Positions 23,101 through 33,973 are shown, numbered from the stretch's first letter. The stretch is 64,000 nt of DNA from Aspidapion aeneum (GCA_963576565.1 OY755038.1:179279452-179343451); one strand, 5' to 3'. Notes: generated by a model from the letters alone, not told the origin. Translations and numbers: made by a program.

Positions 23101-23290
23101 TATAATTTACAACACCGCTAGAGCCAAAAACTAATGCACCTGTGCTAAAATATTATAATAGACAAAACCGAACTTATTAGTACTAGAGTTTTAAAGATTC
23201 CATTTATCACTTCAAGAAAGGTGAAAACCTGCATGACGAGGATGACAGAATGAATTAGACAAAAGTAACGTTACCAAGCTCTACAAGGAG
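20161..23290 (+). repeat. Outer, highly diverged units with an extra segment
   Basis: The repeat continues in strongly degenerate form. Many units carry an additional stretch resembling AAAGATTTCGTTTACCAGTT after the TTTATTAGTACTACAAG block (for example near 20338, 20540, 20953, 21502, 22362, 22570 and 22765), which is missing from the core units. The array can be followed to about 23290. Short open stretches on either strand (for example 21532-21759 and 22386-22592) are remnants, not genes. Confidence 0.65.
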
Positions 23291-23469
23291 CAAAACAATG
23301 ATTCCATGGTGACGGTCGTTGTTTTATTATGATTTATTATAGTTTTTTAAATGTTATATTTATACTTTTAGCGACGTTGTACGTTTTATGAAATTTTCTT
23401 TATTTGGTATTATTAATTGAGATCTGCTTTACTGATATTTATAATTTAAGACGGAATAAATTAGCATAT
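23291..23469. other. AT-rich spacer
   Basis: Nothing recognised between the last traceable array unit and the next MITE. Confidence 0.4.
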
Positions 23470-23715
23470 GTCACCCTAATTCTGAAACGTCGTAACCCAC
23501 AAAAAATTAAAGTTCATATTTTTGAGTCAAAGGTTAGTAGTTATGCATAGCTATACGCTGCTAAATCCTCGCAACCAAAAAAAAAATATAAAACGGTAAT
23601 TCCCGCGATTTCTAATAAGTCGCATAATGCTTACCCTATTTAATTTGCGTCTAACTTTTCTTATTTCTGTAAAATTTTGTTGAGTTGGCTTACGACGTTT
23701 CAGAATTAGGGTGAC
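23470..23715. mobile_element. 246-bp MITE with perfect 26-bp TIRs
   Basis: The left end GTCACCCTAATTCTGAAACG (23470 onward, 26 bp in all) is the exact reverse complement of 23690-23715. The interior is AT-rich and non-coding. Flanks are CATAT on the left and GATAAT on the right, with no clear target-site duplication, so the superfamily is open. Confidence 0.85.
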
Positions 23716-26440
23716 GATAATACAAAGTATGTTGTTTTATTAAGTAATATGACGGGCGTTACAAAAAAATTCTAAAATGTTTAATTTACAAATATGGGGC
23801 GATCCATAATTAACGCAATGCCCGAAGATAGGGAAAAAGTAAGGGTAAAGCCTTCCCACCAAGCACACAAACATTTTAATAATTTTAAAAAAATGTATAA
23901 TTCAAAAACATAACGTTAGTTCGGGTGTTATTTTTAACGTTATATTGATATTGAAAAAAAAAGCTTTATGACCCGTTTTTTTGACGTTAGAAAAATACCC
24001 TTATGTTTTTCTCACATTGCAAAAAAAACATTAAACAGGCATATTTTTAAAATATTTATTCAACATTGCAAAAAAAACTTATTTCTAACATTGAAAAAAA
24101 AATGTTTTTTTAACATTGAAGAAATATCAAATATTTTATAAATTTTTTTATTTCGTTCTTTTTAAATATCTTTAAAAATATGGTAACTTAATTAAAGTAC
24201 CTCGATTAATCGAACTTTGATACACACAGCAGAATACCTAAAAAAGTACATTTTTCCATTCCAGATTTTCGTGAATTCTAAGTCACTCAGCAAAAGATAT
24301 TGGGCTCTCGTAGCTTCTAAAAATAAAACCAAAAACTCTGCAAAAACAAGCATTTTGTAGTACAGCCAGATCACCTTACATATTCTGGAAAATAAATATA
24401 TCCACTTTTTGTCAATAAATAATAGGCTAACGGGATAGTTGCCCCTTTTCCTGGCAAAAACATAAATACCTACACAATTTTTTTTCCGTCGATCATTACC
24501 CTCCCCTAGATTGTAACAGGCGGCTTCTTTGACAGTGGTACTGTCAACTCAAGTGGCCAAGGCTTAAAAGTTGTTTGCTACCAATTTGTGCAACTATTTG
24601 AAAATTGATAAAAGTATTAAACATTATTAAAAGTTAATATATGTTATTAAATTTACACGATCTCAAAAGGGAATTTGACTGTTCTTGGAGAAAGATTATG
24701 CTATAAACGTTTTCCTCAAATGTATAAACAATGTAGGAAAATCATACAAACTTTTTCAATATTCTTCTGAAATTTCACATTATCACTTCTTATATTTGTT
24801 AATCGAATATCAAATTTTACTACTATTAAACTTTTGTATTCAAATATTCACACTCTCTAAACTTTTAGGTTTTATAAACCCTTTGTATGTTTGTTGTAAA
24901 TATTTTTATTTATCAACATTTTAAACGTTGATTGAATAGGTGAAACTATTTTAACTGTTTAATTTACTTAATATTACTGTTTAGGTTTGGGATGTATTAT
25001 TGATTAAAATTGCCGATTTTAGGGCAATGAATGGTTTGTATTTGATGTTAAAAAAGAATAAAACAATATTTCAAAACACTGGAAACAGTAATAAAATCAA
25101 AAGCTTTTTAAAGTTAAACAAAATAAACACTAAAAGAAAAGACCAAAATAATTATGAAGAATAAAGTTAATAGCTTATACAAAGTTAAAATAATTGATAA
25201 ATTTCCCCAGTTGAAAAAAACCCCCCTTAAGAAGTGGTGTGAACGAAACCAAACCCAACTAAAGAATGTTTTCTGTAACGGTTTTCTTGTCTGAGCCAAG
25301 CCACCTTGCTCTATAGGCATTCTTGGCTTGTCGCTGATTTGGCTAAAATCTAAGCTTTCTCGCCTTGGCGAGAAAGACAAAGAGACAAAATACCAGCGCA
25401 ATCTAAAGATGCGTGGACTTAGAAAATCGATAAAGTTAAAATGATACAGTGTGTTTTTAGAAATTAAATTTATATAGCAAATTTGTTTCCAGTTACAAAA
25501 TAAGAATTATTTTGATGTTAGTGGCTCAAAGGACATATTAGCCGAATACAACTTTTATTAAAATACAGCGAACCTGAAAATATGCCCAAAAACAAGTCGC
25601 TGGTGTTGCCATAAATTTTACTTATTGTTAACCTAGTCTTGCATATAATTAATGCTTGTTGATGTCAAAAACAATATTTAACTAAAAATATTAAAAAACT
25701 TATAAATGACAAAAGTACCATTTATATTCAAATCCCGTTTGGTTACAAGATTTCAGCCAAGATCCGCTCTTGGCAAGCAGTGCCATCCTTACATCTGCCC
25801 AAATACCAATACCCCACATCAGCACAGCTTTTTAGTTGTGTCCAAATTGCCCGAACCTAACTAAGCAAGACAAGTGAAGGACTGAGTCAAAATGAAGATA
25901 TACAAGTTTAGCTAGTGTGCAAAAAGTGTTTTGGATGTAAAGTGTGTGTAAATTTACACACACTCTGCTACATGTTTTCACACCGCCCTCTCGTTTTAGA
26001 AATAAAACTTATACTTTTTAGTTTTGGTAAAAACATAGTAAATGCATTAACCGGCTCTTATATGACTTTTATTTCCAATTTATTTCTACTATAACTTTTG
26101 GACCAACTCTCGGGGGTTCCATTTTAAATATTTTGGAGGCCAAGCAAATAGGGTATAGTAATTGTTTTGGAATGAATGCAATAGAAAAAACGTTGAGTTT
26201 TTTATGAAATAATTTTTTTCTTAATTCCAACTTTTGATTTGAAATTTTCTCGAAAACTATTACTATTATCTAAAACTTTAATATTTTTTGGTTAGTATAA
26301 GAGCCCTCGTAGCTCCTTTGTGCCACGGTATCAAACATAAACATTTTTGCACAATTCGCTGCCGACCGATTCGCCGCGGAGACAATTCGCAGCGAGAATT
26401 TTTGTTTAATTTTTATTTTAATCTAACGGAACTTAGGTAT
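23716..26440. other. Gene-free AT-rich region
   Basis: No gene seen. An irregular A-rich repeat of AACATTG(C/A)AAAAAAAA occurs about five times at 23950-24130. A perfect 24-bp palindrome (AGTGTGTGTAAA and its complement) lies at 25941-25964. The frames at 24192-24374, 24685-24924 and 25114-25401 have no motif or coding character that I can support. Confidence 0.45.
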
Positions 26441-26454
26441 TCTTTCTAAAATCA

Positions 26455-26560
26455 TAACTCCCCTGTCCTCTTGTTGTGAGGTCGAAATCTGTGTTACACC
26501 TAACCGAGGCCAATTCATCGCAAATATATCCTAACCGGTGTCTAAAAATATTTTGCAAAA
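26455..26560. repeat. Palindromic repeat P, half copy
   Basis: Contains CCTGTCCTC, GGTCGAAATCTGTGTTACAC, CTAACCG and ATCCTAACCGGTGTC in the order seen in one arm of the complete copies at 32915-33067 and 35511-35690. The other arm is absent. Confidence 0.55.
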
Positions 26561-27153
26561 AAAGCTCGACAAAAAAAATGCTTTTTCAATAATAGTTTTT
26601 CAAAAAACTACTTTATGAAAAAAAAACTAAAAAAAAAATATTTTTTGCCCTTCAGATTTTTAAAAAAATAACCCTTTTATATTTTCCTTGTAGCGTCATT
26701 TTTATACAGAGTGGGGCAGAATGGAAAATCATTTTTTAATTTGTAGAGAAGCGGGACTTTCTTAACGACAAACAAAAACTAATTACGTTAAATTGAAGTT
26801 TAGATGTTAACATTTAACAATTTAAAAAAAACTATGTTTTGAAAATAATTTCGTGGGGATTAAAAATTTTTAATAACATTTACTGTATTGTGTATTCTTT
26901 TGTCCTAGTTCTGTTGCTGAGAAATCTTTTTTAATATACTATTTTGGGGAAGATTTATCGCCCAGCCTCCTAGGTATGGTCTTGTGGCCATGTGATCTCC
27001 GCTCTCGCATTATTTTTAATGGGATACTGTAAGTCGAAGGTCAAAGTCAAGCCCGGCCGGACTGGCTCCTTTGGGGGCCCTCGGCTAGAGAATGACGTGG
27101 GTTCCCCCTACCAAAAGCCCACATCGGAAAATTTTAAAGAAATGAAAACCACA
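26561..27153. other. AT-rich spacer with GC-rich patch
   Basis: TTAATTTGTAGAGAAGCGGG at about 26738 is also found, inverted, within the foldback at about 28110-28130, so part of this region is diverged foldback sequence. A GC-rich patch at 27050-27115 resembles the interiors of hAT-like MITEs but has no TIRs. Confidence 0.4.
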
Positions 27154-27155
27154 TA

Positions 27156-28655
27156 CCGGGTGGGCAAAAAAAAACCGGACAATTTTTTTTTCAATATAAC
27201 TTTTGAAATATACAATCGATTTTAATGGGACAAACTGCCCTTGGCCGAGAATTAATCTTTGACTAAATATAGTTTTTGGTCCGCCATCCAAAAATCCAGG
27301 ATGGCGGACTAAATTAAAATGTACCCTTTAAAGATGCTCGTTTATTCTTGTGTTGCTCACGTTTTAAATATTTTTTAAATCAGTAAAACAGCTGCATTCT
27401 TACCACGCAATACAAGGCACGAGTCGGTAAAGTCGGTTCAGTAGTTCTAAAAAAATATTTTTGTTTCAACCATTGTTTTGCCTAATACGATTGCCTTGCC
27501 AATCATATCTGCATATATTTCCTTATAAATTCGTTACTACCGAACCGATTTTAATGAAATAAAAAACATGCTGGTGAGAATTAATTGCTTTTTAAAGAAT
27601 ATGATCAAAGCTTATCGCGATGTTAAAATTTAAGATGGCGGACAGAATCATACTTTATTCTTAAAAATGGCGTGTTTATTCTGATTTTCTAAAAATGTTT
27701 TAGTGTTTTTTTAATTTGTATGAAAGCAGGACTTGTCCCCAACATAAAAAGGTACAAATTAGTAAAATAAAATTGCCTTGTCAATCATGTTTGCATATAC
27801 TTCCTTATAAATTCATTACTACTGTTGTTCTATAAATTAAAAAAAAACTAAAACATTTTCGGAAAATAAGAATAAACAAATATGATTCTGTCCGCCATCT
27901 TAAATTTTAGGATTGCAATAAATTTTTACCTGGATGTTTTTTTTTTCATTCAAGTCGGTTCACTGCTATTAAATTTATAACGAAATATATGCAGATATGA
28001 TTGGCAAGGCAATCGTATAATCTGTAAAACAACAGTTGAAACAAAAATTGATTTTTTGAGAACCACTACACCGATTTTACTAACTTGTACCTCGTTGTGT
28101 GGGGAAAAAGTCCCGCTTCTCTACAAATTAAAAAAACTCCAAAATATTTTCAGAAAATAAGAATAAACACGCCATTTTGAAGAATCAGGCATGATTTTGT
28201 TCGCCATCTTAAATTTTAAGATCGTGATAAACTTTGATCATGATCTTTAAAAAGCAATCAATTCTCACCAAAACGTTTTTTTATTTTATTAAAATCGGTT
28301 CATGATTGGTAAGGCAATCGTATAATATGCAAAATAATGGTTAAAGCAAAAAAAAATTAGAACCACTGCACCGATTTTACTGATTCGTATCTTGTTGTGC
28401 GTGGTAAGAATGCAGCTTTTTACTGATTTAAAAAATATTTAAAACATATGGCAACACAAGAATAAACGAGCATCTTTTAACTGTACATTTTAATTTGTTC
28501 CTCCATCTTGGATTTTGAGATCGCGGACAAAGAGCTTTATTCAGTCAAAGCTCTGATCATTTCTCTGCCAAGGGCAGTTTGTCCCATTAAAATCGATTGT
28601 ATAGTTCAAAATTTATAATGAAAAAAAATTGCCCGGTTTTTTTTGGCTCACCCGG
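27156..28655. mobile_element. 1.5-kb foldback element flanked by TA
   Basis: The left arm starts CCGGGTGGGCAAAAAAAAAC and the right arm ends with the complement (GGCTCACCCGG), each bordered by TA at 27154-27155 and 28656-28657. The arms stay alignable over almost the whole element: an AATCGATTTTAATGGGACAA block at about 27212 and its complement near 28585, a GCCATCC...GGATGGCGGAC stem near 27282, and AAGATGGCGGACAGAATCAT at about 27632 with partners near 27890 and 28200. No ORF of interest. The TA flanks and complementary ends suggest a DNA transposon derivative. Confidence 0.8.
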
Positions 28656-28842
28656 TATTTCCCATTTTGCCAGTCAAGACCAAATCTTAACTTTTCGGTT
28701 AAAGTTTACTTTATTTACAATAAATTTTCATATTTTTGTTAAATATTTTAGATATTATGCAGAGAGAGATTAATATTAAACTGCGAACAAGGCAAAATCA
28801 TGCAATAAAATAAAATAAAATAAAGCTTTTAAAATTAGAATG
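28656..28842. other. AT-rich spacer with (AATAA)n
   Basis: A short AAAATAAAATAAAATAAA run at 28807-28824 precedes the target-site duplication of the next LINE. Nothing else seen. Confidence 0.4.
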
Positions 28843-28852
28843 TTACTTCATC
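28843..28852 (+). repeat. Target-site duplication of LINE A, left copy
   Basis: TTACTTCATC is repeated exactly at 46597-46606, directly after the 3' end of the other half of the same LINE. Confidence 0.65.
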
Positions 28853-30411
28853 GTCGAAGACGAAAAAAGCAAAGGCAAAGGACTATGAATATATACACAT
28901 GGAACGTACAGGGAGTGAATCAAAAGTTGGACATTATTGCAACCGAAGTGCAGAATTGTAAGATCGATATTATTGCACTCACAGAGACAAAAAGAAAGCA
29001 ACAGGTACGAATAGTGTCGGCAATTTTGTCTATATATTCACTGGAGTCCCAAAACAAAGGAGAGCAGCCAGAGGGGTATCCTTATTAATAAAGAGAAACC
29101 TAAAAAATAAGATTGCGGACTACGATTGCATTAGTAAAAACATACTTCGAGTGAACATGAAGATGCTTGGACATAATATAAGCATAATCTACGCACCATC
29201 AGATGACGAAAGAGTAGCTACAAAACAACTGTTCTTTGACCAACTTGATGAGACCAATCATCACCAAAATCGGTAATACCAGAGGAATAATTATGCTTGG
29301 CGATCAGAGGAATAATTATGCTTGGCGATTTTAATAGCCGAACTGGTAGAGAAACCCAGAGCAAAGTGATAGGACCATTTGGAGAGGAAGTAACAAATGA
29401 TAATGGCTTGAGACTGATCCAATAATGTGAAACCTACAACCTAGAAATAAATATTGGTTTCTTTTTAAAAATAAGGATATTCATCGATATACCTGGATTC
29501 AGCCAACAAGAAATCAATTATTGATTATGCTATAGGTGGACAACACTGGCAATTAAAGTGATATGATGTGCAGGCACTTCGTGGTGTTACCTGTAGATCT
29601 GACCGCCATCTGGTAAAAGCAAAAATATTATTTCCTTTAAGAAAAACAAATAAGGACGAAAGTATTGGAGAAAATGAAAACCTAGAATGCATCAAAAACC
29701 ATTAAAAATACAACTTTAGAAGTCTAGAAGTCGAAAGTGCTCAAAAATTGTACCAGAATCGATTAGATAAAAAAATTAATAAACATAGAACACTCATTTG
29801 AAGAGATATATACAAACAATTGGATACCAAGATAATAGAAATAACAGGAAGATGTGGTGGACGGAGATAATACAGGAAATGGTCAAAGAGAAAAAACGCA
29901 CATACTTGAAATGGCTCAGTACTAAAAAGCAAAGAGACCTAGAAATCTACAGGGAAACCAGAAGACAGCTAAGAAATTTGATACGCACAGAAAAAAATTA
30001 AATGTTCGAGCGCAAATTCCACGTTGGAGGTAGGCAGAGTTCTGATGTATGGAAATTCATTTCTACAGTAAAAACCCAACAAAAGAAAAAGTAAACATCC
30101 AGATCATCAAACCAGAGCAATGGACAGAACACTACAAGCGACTGCTGCAGGAGACGAGACCCGAATATCTGGCAGCCTCTCCGAGGAGAGACATAGAAAT
30201 ACATGGAGAGGAAGTACCGAAAGAGAAATGATAAAGAATAGTATTAAAAAGCTTAAGTCCGGAAAAGCTAGCGGACCTGGAGGAATATATGCTGAAATGC
30301 TCAATATGGATCAGAGGAACTACTCGAAAATATCACATTATATTATCAATGAATGCATAAACGGACATCCAGTACTTGCTGATTGGAAAATTGCATTCAT
30401 ATCCTCAATAG
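28853..30411 (+). mobile_element. RTE-like LINE A, 5' part
   Basis: Endonuclease, linker and the first part of the reverse transcriptase of a non-LTR element. The sequence stops at the RT fingers (IAFISSI) and resumes at 45364 with KKENKLDCNN, so 15 kb of other elements lie inside it. The clade call rests on the ending of the other half, GRRKRGRPNLEW followed by a D(C/W)QDR-type block, which I associate with RTE-like elements. Confidence 0.75.
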
Positions 30412-30418
30412 ATTGATT
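28885..30418 (+). pseudogene. LINE A endonuclease and RT N-terminus
   Basis: The frame from 28885 reads MNIYTWNVQG and then IDIIALTETK, the N-terminal APE endonuclease motifs (Asn and catalytic Glu). Further fragments in shifting frames give KNKIADYDC, APSDDERVATK, IMLGDFNSRTGRE (GDFN motif, about 29312-29350), IIDYAI and CRSDRHLVKAKI (the D-x-H end of the endonuclease, with Arg at the middle position). Next are WWTEIIQEMVKEKKRTYL, PEQWTEHYKRLLQE and KKLKSGKASGPGGIYAEML (RT entry). A 25-bp tandem duplication at 29281-29330 (AGAGGAATAATTATGCTTGG twice) breaks the frame just before GDFN, and stops occur near 29086, 29424 and 29999. The element is dead but its domain order is clear. Confidence 0.8.
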
Positions 30419-31094
30419 GAAAACTATTTATTTAGCAAAAAGCTAATCTACAGTAATTCACAATAGTAGAAATTATAATTATCAAGTTGAAGTAGTAGTA
30501 GTAGTCGACAACATTTATAAATACTTATATAAAAAACTAGTATAAAAATAAACATGAAACAAATACAAAAAAAAATATTTAAGTAAATAAAAAACACTTT
30601 AAAAACAAATTTCCAATGTTTCAAATTATACGAGTACAGGGTTCACTAGTTAAAAACTTTCTTAATCTATTTTTAAAACTAACAATATTTACGCTGCTTT
30701 TCATTTCCAACGGTAGATTGTTGTATAGGTTCATACGTAAATAAAATATAGATTTTTTTGTTCCTATTAATCTAGTTTGAGGCACATGAATATGTTCTTT
30801 TTGCCTAGTATTGTATGAGTGAATATTATGTCTGAATTGTAAATTATCTGAGAGATAAGTAGGCAACAAATTATTAACAATCTTAAAGATAAATAATAGT
30901 GTTCTAAACATTATATTCGCTTTTACTGAAAGCCAGTTCAATTGTTTTTGCATCCTATTTATACTGGTATATCTATTACACTTAAGGATTAGACGCATGC
31001 ACCTATTCTGAAGTAATTGTAGCCTAACTAAATCACTATCCCTAGACATATATAAAATAGATGCAATATTCAAAATGTGGTTTTATTATTGTAT
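30419..31094 (-). mobile_element. Jockey/CR1-like LINE B, 3' part
   Basis: The 3' end of a minus-strand LINE inserted into LINE A. ATTGATT at 30412-30418 recurs at 45357-45363 on the other side of the insertion, a candidate 7-bp target-site duplication. Coding sequence starts at the interruption (31094) with NTIIKPHFEYC and runs to the ORF stop at about 30621, with a 3' UTR of about 200 bp beyond. Confidence 0.7.
30621..31090 (-). pseudogene. LINE B ORF2 C-terminal region
   Basis: A 150-codon frame with RLQLLQNRCMRLILKCNRYT, QLNWLSVKANIMFRTL, YNTRQKEHIHVP, IFYLRMNLYNNLP and SFKNRLRKFL. This is the post-RT region typical of Jockey/CR1 and related ORF2 proteins. One frameshift near 31065 separates it from the preceding KPHFEYC block. 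It is the direct continuation of the RT frame that ends at about 43388. Confidence 0.8.
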
Positions 31095-31096
31095 TA

Positions 31097-31210
31097 TGGG
31101 GTCAATTCTTTACATTTCAAAAAATTTGACGAAATTTGAAAAAATGTGACATAATGGGGTCAATTCTTTACATTTCAAAAAATCTGGCGAAATTTGACAA
31201 AATGTGACAT
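31097..31210 (+). repeat. Duplicated left terminus of element C
   Basis: GGGGTCAATTCTTTACATTT starts at 31098 and again at about 31156, each copy followed by the AAATTTGA(C/A)(G/A)AAA...ATGTGACATAAT block. This is a tandem repeat of about 58 bp covering the terminal inverted repeat. Confidence 0.75.
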
Positions 31211-31889
31211 AATCTGGCGCTTAAGATTTCTCGTTTAAAAGGCAATTTTTAAACTTAAAAACTTACCTAAAAGGCCATTTCCCACTTTTTGATAGATGTA
31301 GCGTCACGATATAATATTTGTTATTAATTAAAAACCCGTAATTTGTTGAAAATTTTTAATTTAAAAATTGTAAATAAATTCACTATTAACCACACAAACT
31401 GAAATGTCAAATTTCGTCACATTTCGTCACATTTCTTTCAAATTTATGAGTCCTATTCGTTTTCTTTATGAGGTCAGCTAAGTTTACTTTCTTTCTTTGT
31501 TTTTCACGGTAAAATTAACAAAGAGGGACTAACTGCATGTCGTGGAAGGGTCGCTACAAAATTAGCTCTACGCTGTTGCCACCGTTATATTTGAACGGAT
31601 TTTTAAGGGAATGTCAAATTATTTCTTTAAAATCTGCCAGAAAAATCTGACCAAGTGGGATACTGGTCAAATTATTGAATTGGTTATTATTTTTTTACTT
31701 TTAAAAAAAGCTAGGCACGTATATAGTTTTTTATTCTGGGGGGTCCTCCCATATAGAAACTGCTGTTCTTCAGTGACGGCCCATGACACAGGCTTCGTAA
31801 ACCAGAGAGAAAATAATAAATTGTCTCTGTCGTAAACTAAACGAAGGCTGCCCCATAAGGTTTTGGATAGTGTAATTAGAAATACTAGG
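31211..31889 (+). repeat. Element C left region, first copy
   Basis: Nearly the same sequence as 40527-41140, offset 9,316 bp, direct orientation. Matching landmarks are CTTAAGATTTCTCGTTTAAA, CCATTTCCCACTTTTTGATA, GGGTCGCTACAAAATTAGCT and GGCACGTATATAGTTTTTTA. About 60 bp at 31795-31855 is missing from the second copy. A short frame at 31611-31835 is not conserved as protein. Confidence 0.8.
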
Positions 31890-32489
31890 GTCACTGCATC
31901 CTGGAAGTCTAGCGTCTCCCAGGGGTAGCGACACGAGTGTCAAAACCGTACTCAAAATTCCATAGACGTTCGTGAAAAATACTCATTTTTATACAGTCTG
32001 AGAAAAGAAAAATGTTTTAATAGAACTTAAAAAGAACTCGTTTTTATACAGCTTAAGAAATAAAAAATATGTTCCTTGAGTTTTTGGGTTATGAATATTT
32101 ATTGTAGGTATTATTGTTAAAAATTATTTTCTTTTAAATATTATTTCTGTTTTTGTATAAAAATAATACGTAATAAATAAACAAACAGGACAGAAATACA
32201 TTTCTATGTTAAAAGTTTATTAATAGTATATAATATATCAAGGGATAAAATGAAAATTTTATCACGATGTTTATACGCTATTTTTCGCACTGTTTAATTT
32301 ATTTTCCAAGGTTTTTTCCCATTTTTTTTGGGTGTTTTTGGTATTGTGGTTTTTTTTAGTATCTTTTTATTCCGAATTTTACATTTTATCAAAAGACAAA
32401 AAATGCCCAAATACAGTTCGAGTTTTCGTAAGGTTCGGCTTAATTATTTATATTTTTATAGTACATTTCATATAAATATCTTAATATTA
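31890..32489. other. Gene-free segment inside element C
   Basis: AGGGTCACTGCATCCTGGAA and CCCAGGGGTAGCGACAC (31890-31935) recur: inverted at 34832-34852 (GTGTCGCTACCCCTGGGAGA), and as AGGATGCAGTGACCCTAAGA at 35778. These mark inner element edges. The remainder is AT-rich with nothing recognised. Confidence 0.4.
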
Positions 32490-33410
32490 TTGTTCGAAAG
32501 CATAAACTTCGAAAATCATTTTCTTTAAACCAAAAATTGTTCTAAAACATATTCTTCGAACAAAAGATTGTTCGAAAACGTTTTCTTCAAACAGAAATTT
32601 TTCGAAATCATTTTCTTCGAACAGAAATGTGTTCGAAAACATTTTCTTTGAACGGAAATTTGTTCGAAAATATTTTTTTAAAATGAAAATTTGTTCAAAA
32701 ACATTTTTTCGAAAACAAATTTTTCGAAAAAAAAATTTGACCTGGCTTGCCAAACTTAACACAACTCATATAGTTCGACTAATGGGGTTTTTTTCTAACA
32801 ATTTTTGGAAATAAAAACTTCCCTGACTTCTTTCCCGGGATCCTAGAGGGTGTGAAACCAAACCGAACCAACCGAGACCTATTGTCGAAAAATGATTTCC
32901 CTAAATTAGCTTTCCGGTCCTCATTTTGGAAGGTTGAAATCGGTGTTAGTCTAACCTTTCTTAATTGAGCATATCAGGAGGTATCTGGACCGGTTCGGAT
33001 ACGTTTGCGATCAATTGACAAAGTTTAGGAAAATACCAATTTCGACCTTCCAAAAGGAGGAAAGTAGACAAATTTTCAGAATGTTTACGATCCCGGGAAA
33101 GAAGTCAGGGTTTTTTTGAAAAAATATGTTAAAAAGACCTTGCCGTAGTCAAACTATATGAATTGTGTTAGGTTTGGAAATCCAGGTCTAGAGCGTCTTT
33201 TATCGAAAAACTTGCTTTCGAAGAAAATGATTTCTATTCGAAGAAAATGTTTTTGAACAACTATTACTTACGAACAAATTTCCGTTCAAAGAAATGGTGT
33301 TCGAATAAATTTCCGTTTAAAAAAAATGTTTTCAAACAAATTTTCATTAGAAGAAATGGTTTTCATAAAAATTTCCGTTCGAAGAAAATGTTTTCGAACA
33401 AAGTTCTGCG
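32490..33410. mobile_element. Foldback element with minisatellite arms
   Basis: The left arm (about 32500-32732) is a run of roughly 35-bp units built on TTCGAAAACATTTTCTTCGA. The right arm (about 33195-33402) holds the same units inverted (TTCGAAGAAAATGTTTTCGA). Inside them a unique inverted pair, AACACAACTCATATAGTTCG at 32758 against its complement near 33150, and GACTTCTTTCCCGGGATCC at 32825 against 33089, continues the palindrome. The architecture resembles the FB foldback elements of Drosophila. The Lys/Phe-rich frames in the arms are by-products of the unit. Confidence 0.7.
32915..33067. repeat. Palindromic repeat P, complete copy
   Basis: GGTCCTCATTTTGGAAGGTT and GAAATCGGTGTTAG at the left are matched by ACCAATTTCGACCTTCC and GGAGGAAAG at the right. 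The centre contains GGACCGGTTCGGATACGTTT and GATCAATTGACAAAG. It forms the loop region of the 32490-33410 foldback. Confidence 0.65.
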
Positions 33411-33660
33411 ACCCGTCGTGTTGCTACCTTGAGTTTTTATTGGATGTTGATTTTTTAAAAACTTTTCTATGAGTGTGTGTGTGTGTACCTGTGTGTCTCT
33501 TAATTCTACTTTGTTTTGCAATCATTACAGTGTAGCTACTTTCGATCTTTGTTTGAACCTTTTGTTTTTCAATCTTTTGTATTTTCGACCTTTTGTACTT
33601 TCGAACTTTTGTATTTTCGACTTTTTGTATTTTCGACCTTTTCTTCGCCGCCCGCTTTTT
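33411..33660. repeat. TG run and 17-bp minisatellite
   Basis: A short (TG)n at 33472-33487 is followed by five to six degenerate copies of CTTTTGTATTTTCGAC at 33540-33645. Related, partly inverted units lie at 41295-41345 and 41650-41700. Confidence 0.65.
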
Positions 33661-33973
33661 TTTGAACAATAATAAAAATAATAGTAGGTATATTATAAAC
33701 CTGGAGCGTGCAGTGTTTACTTTTAATACCACGGCGGGAATTTTCATGCTCGACCGGAAGAAGGGCTATAATTTGCTAAGTGACTAAAAGGGACTTTAAT
33801 GCCAAGGTTTATTTTTATATACTAAAAATAATAATAATCATAAACTAAATAAATAGGTATTAAACCACTTACCGTTCTGTAGTTTTAGCATGTCAAGTAT
33901 ATAAAAAAACAGTGGGCAGTGATAGTTGTCATGGCATTACATTAAACAAAAGTCAGTCAGATGCTAACAAACA
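33661..33973. other. AT-rich spacer
   Basis: Nothing recognised. Confidence 0.35.

Noticed and set aside
5907..23290. Array read as CRISPR or as a silk gene
   Set aside because: Units are contiguous with no spacers, and the context is eukaryotic; Gly and Ala, which dominate known silks, are nearly absent.
25114..25401. 95-codon minus-strand frame with a hydrophobic C-terminus
   Set aside because: No homology recognised, no upstream signals, and the hydrophobic end comes from AT-rich sequence.
27000..27115. GC-rich patch as a CpG-type promoter
   Set aside because: No downstream gene, and the sequence style matches the GC-rich interior of MITEs seen elsewhere in the window.
32487..32762. Phe/Lys/Arg-rich 91-codon frame on the minus strand
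   Set aside because: Encoded entirely by the TTCGAA minisatellite arm of the foldback; composition follows the repeat.
33424..33747. 107-codon minus-strand frame rich in Lys and Arg
   Set aside because: Explained by the TG run and the CTTTTGTATTTTCGAC minisatellite.
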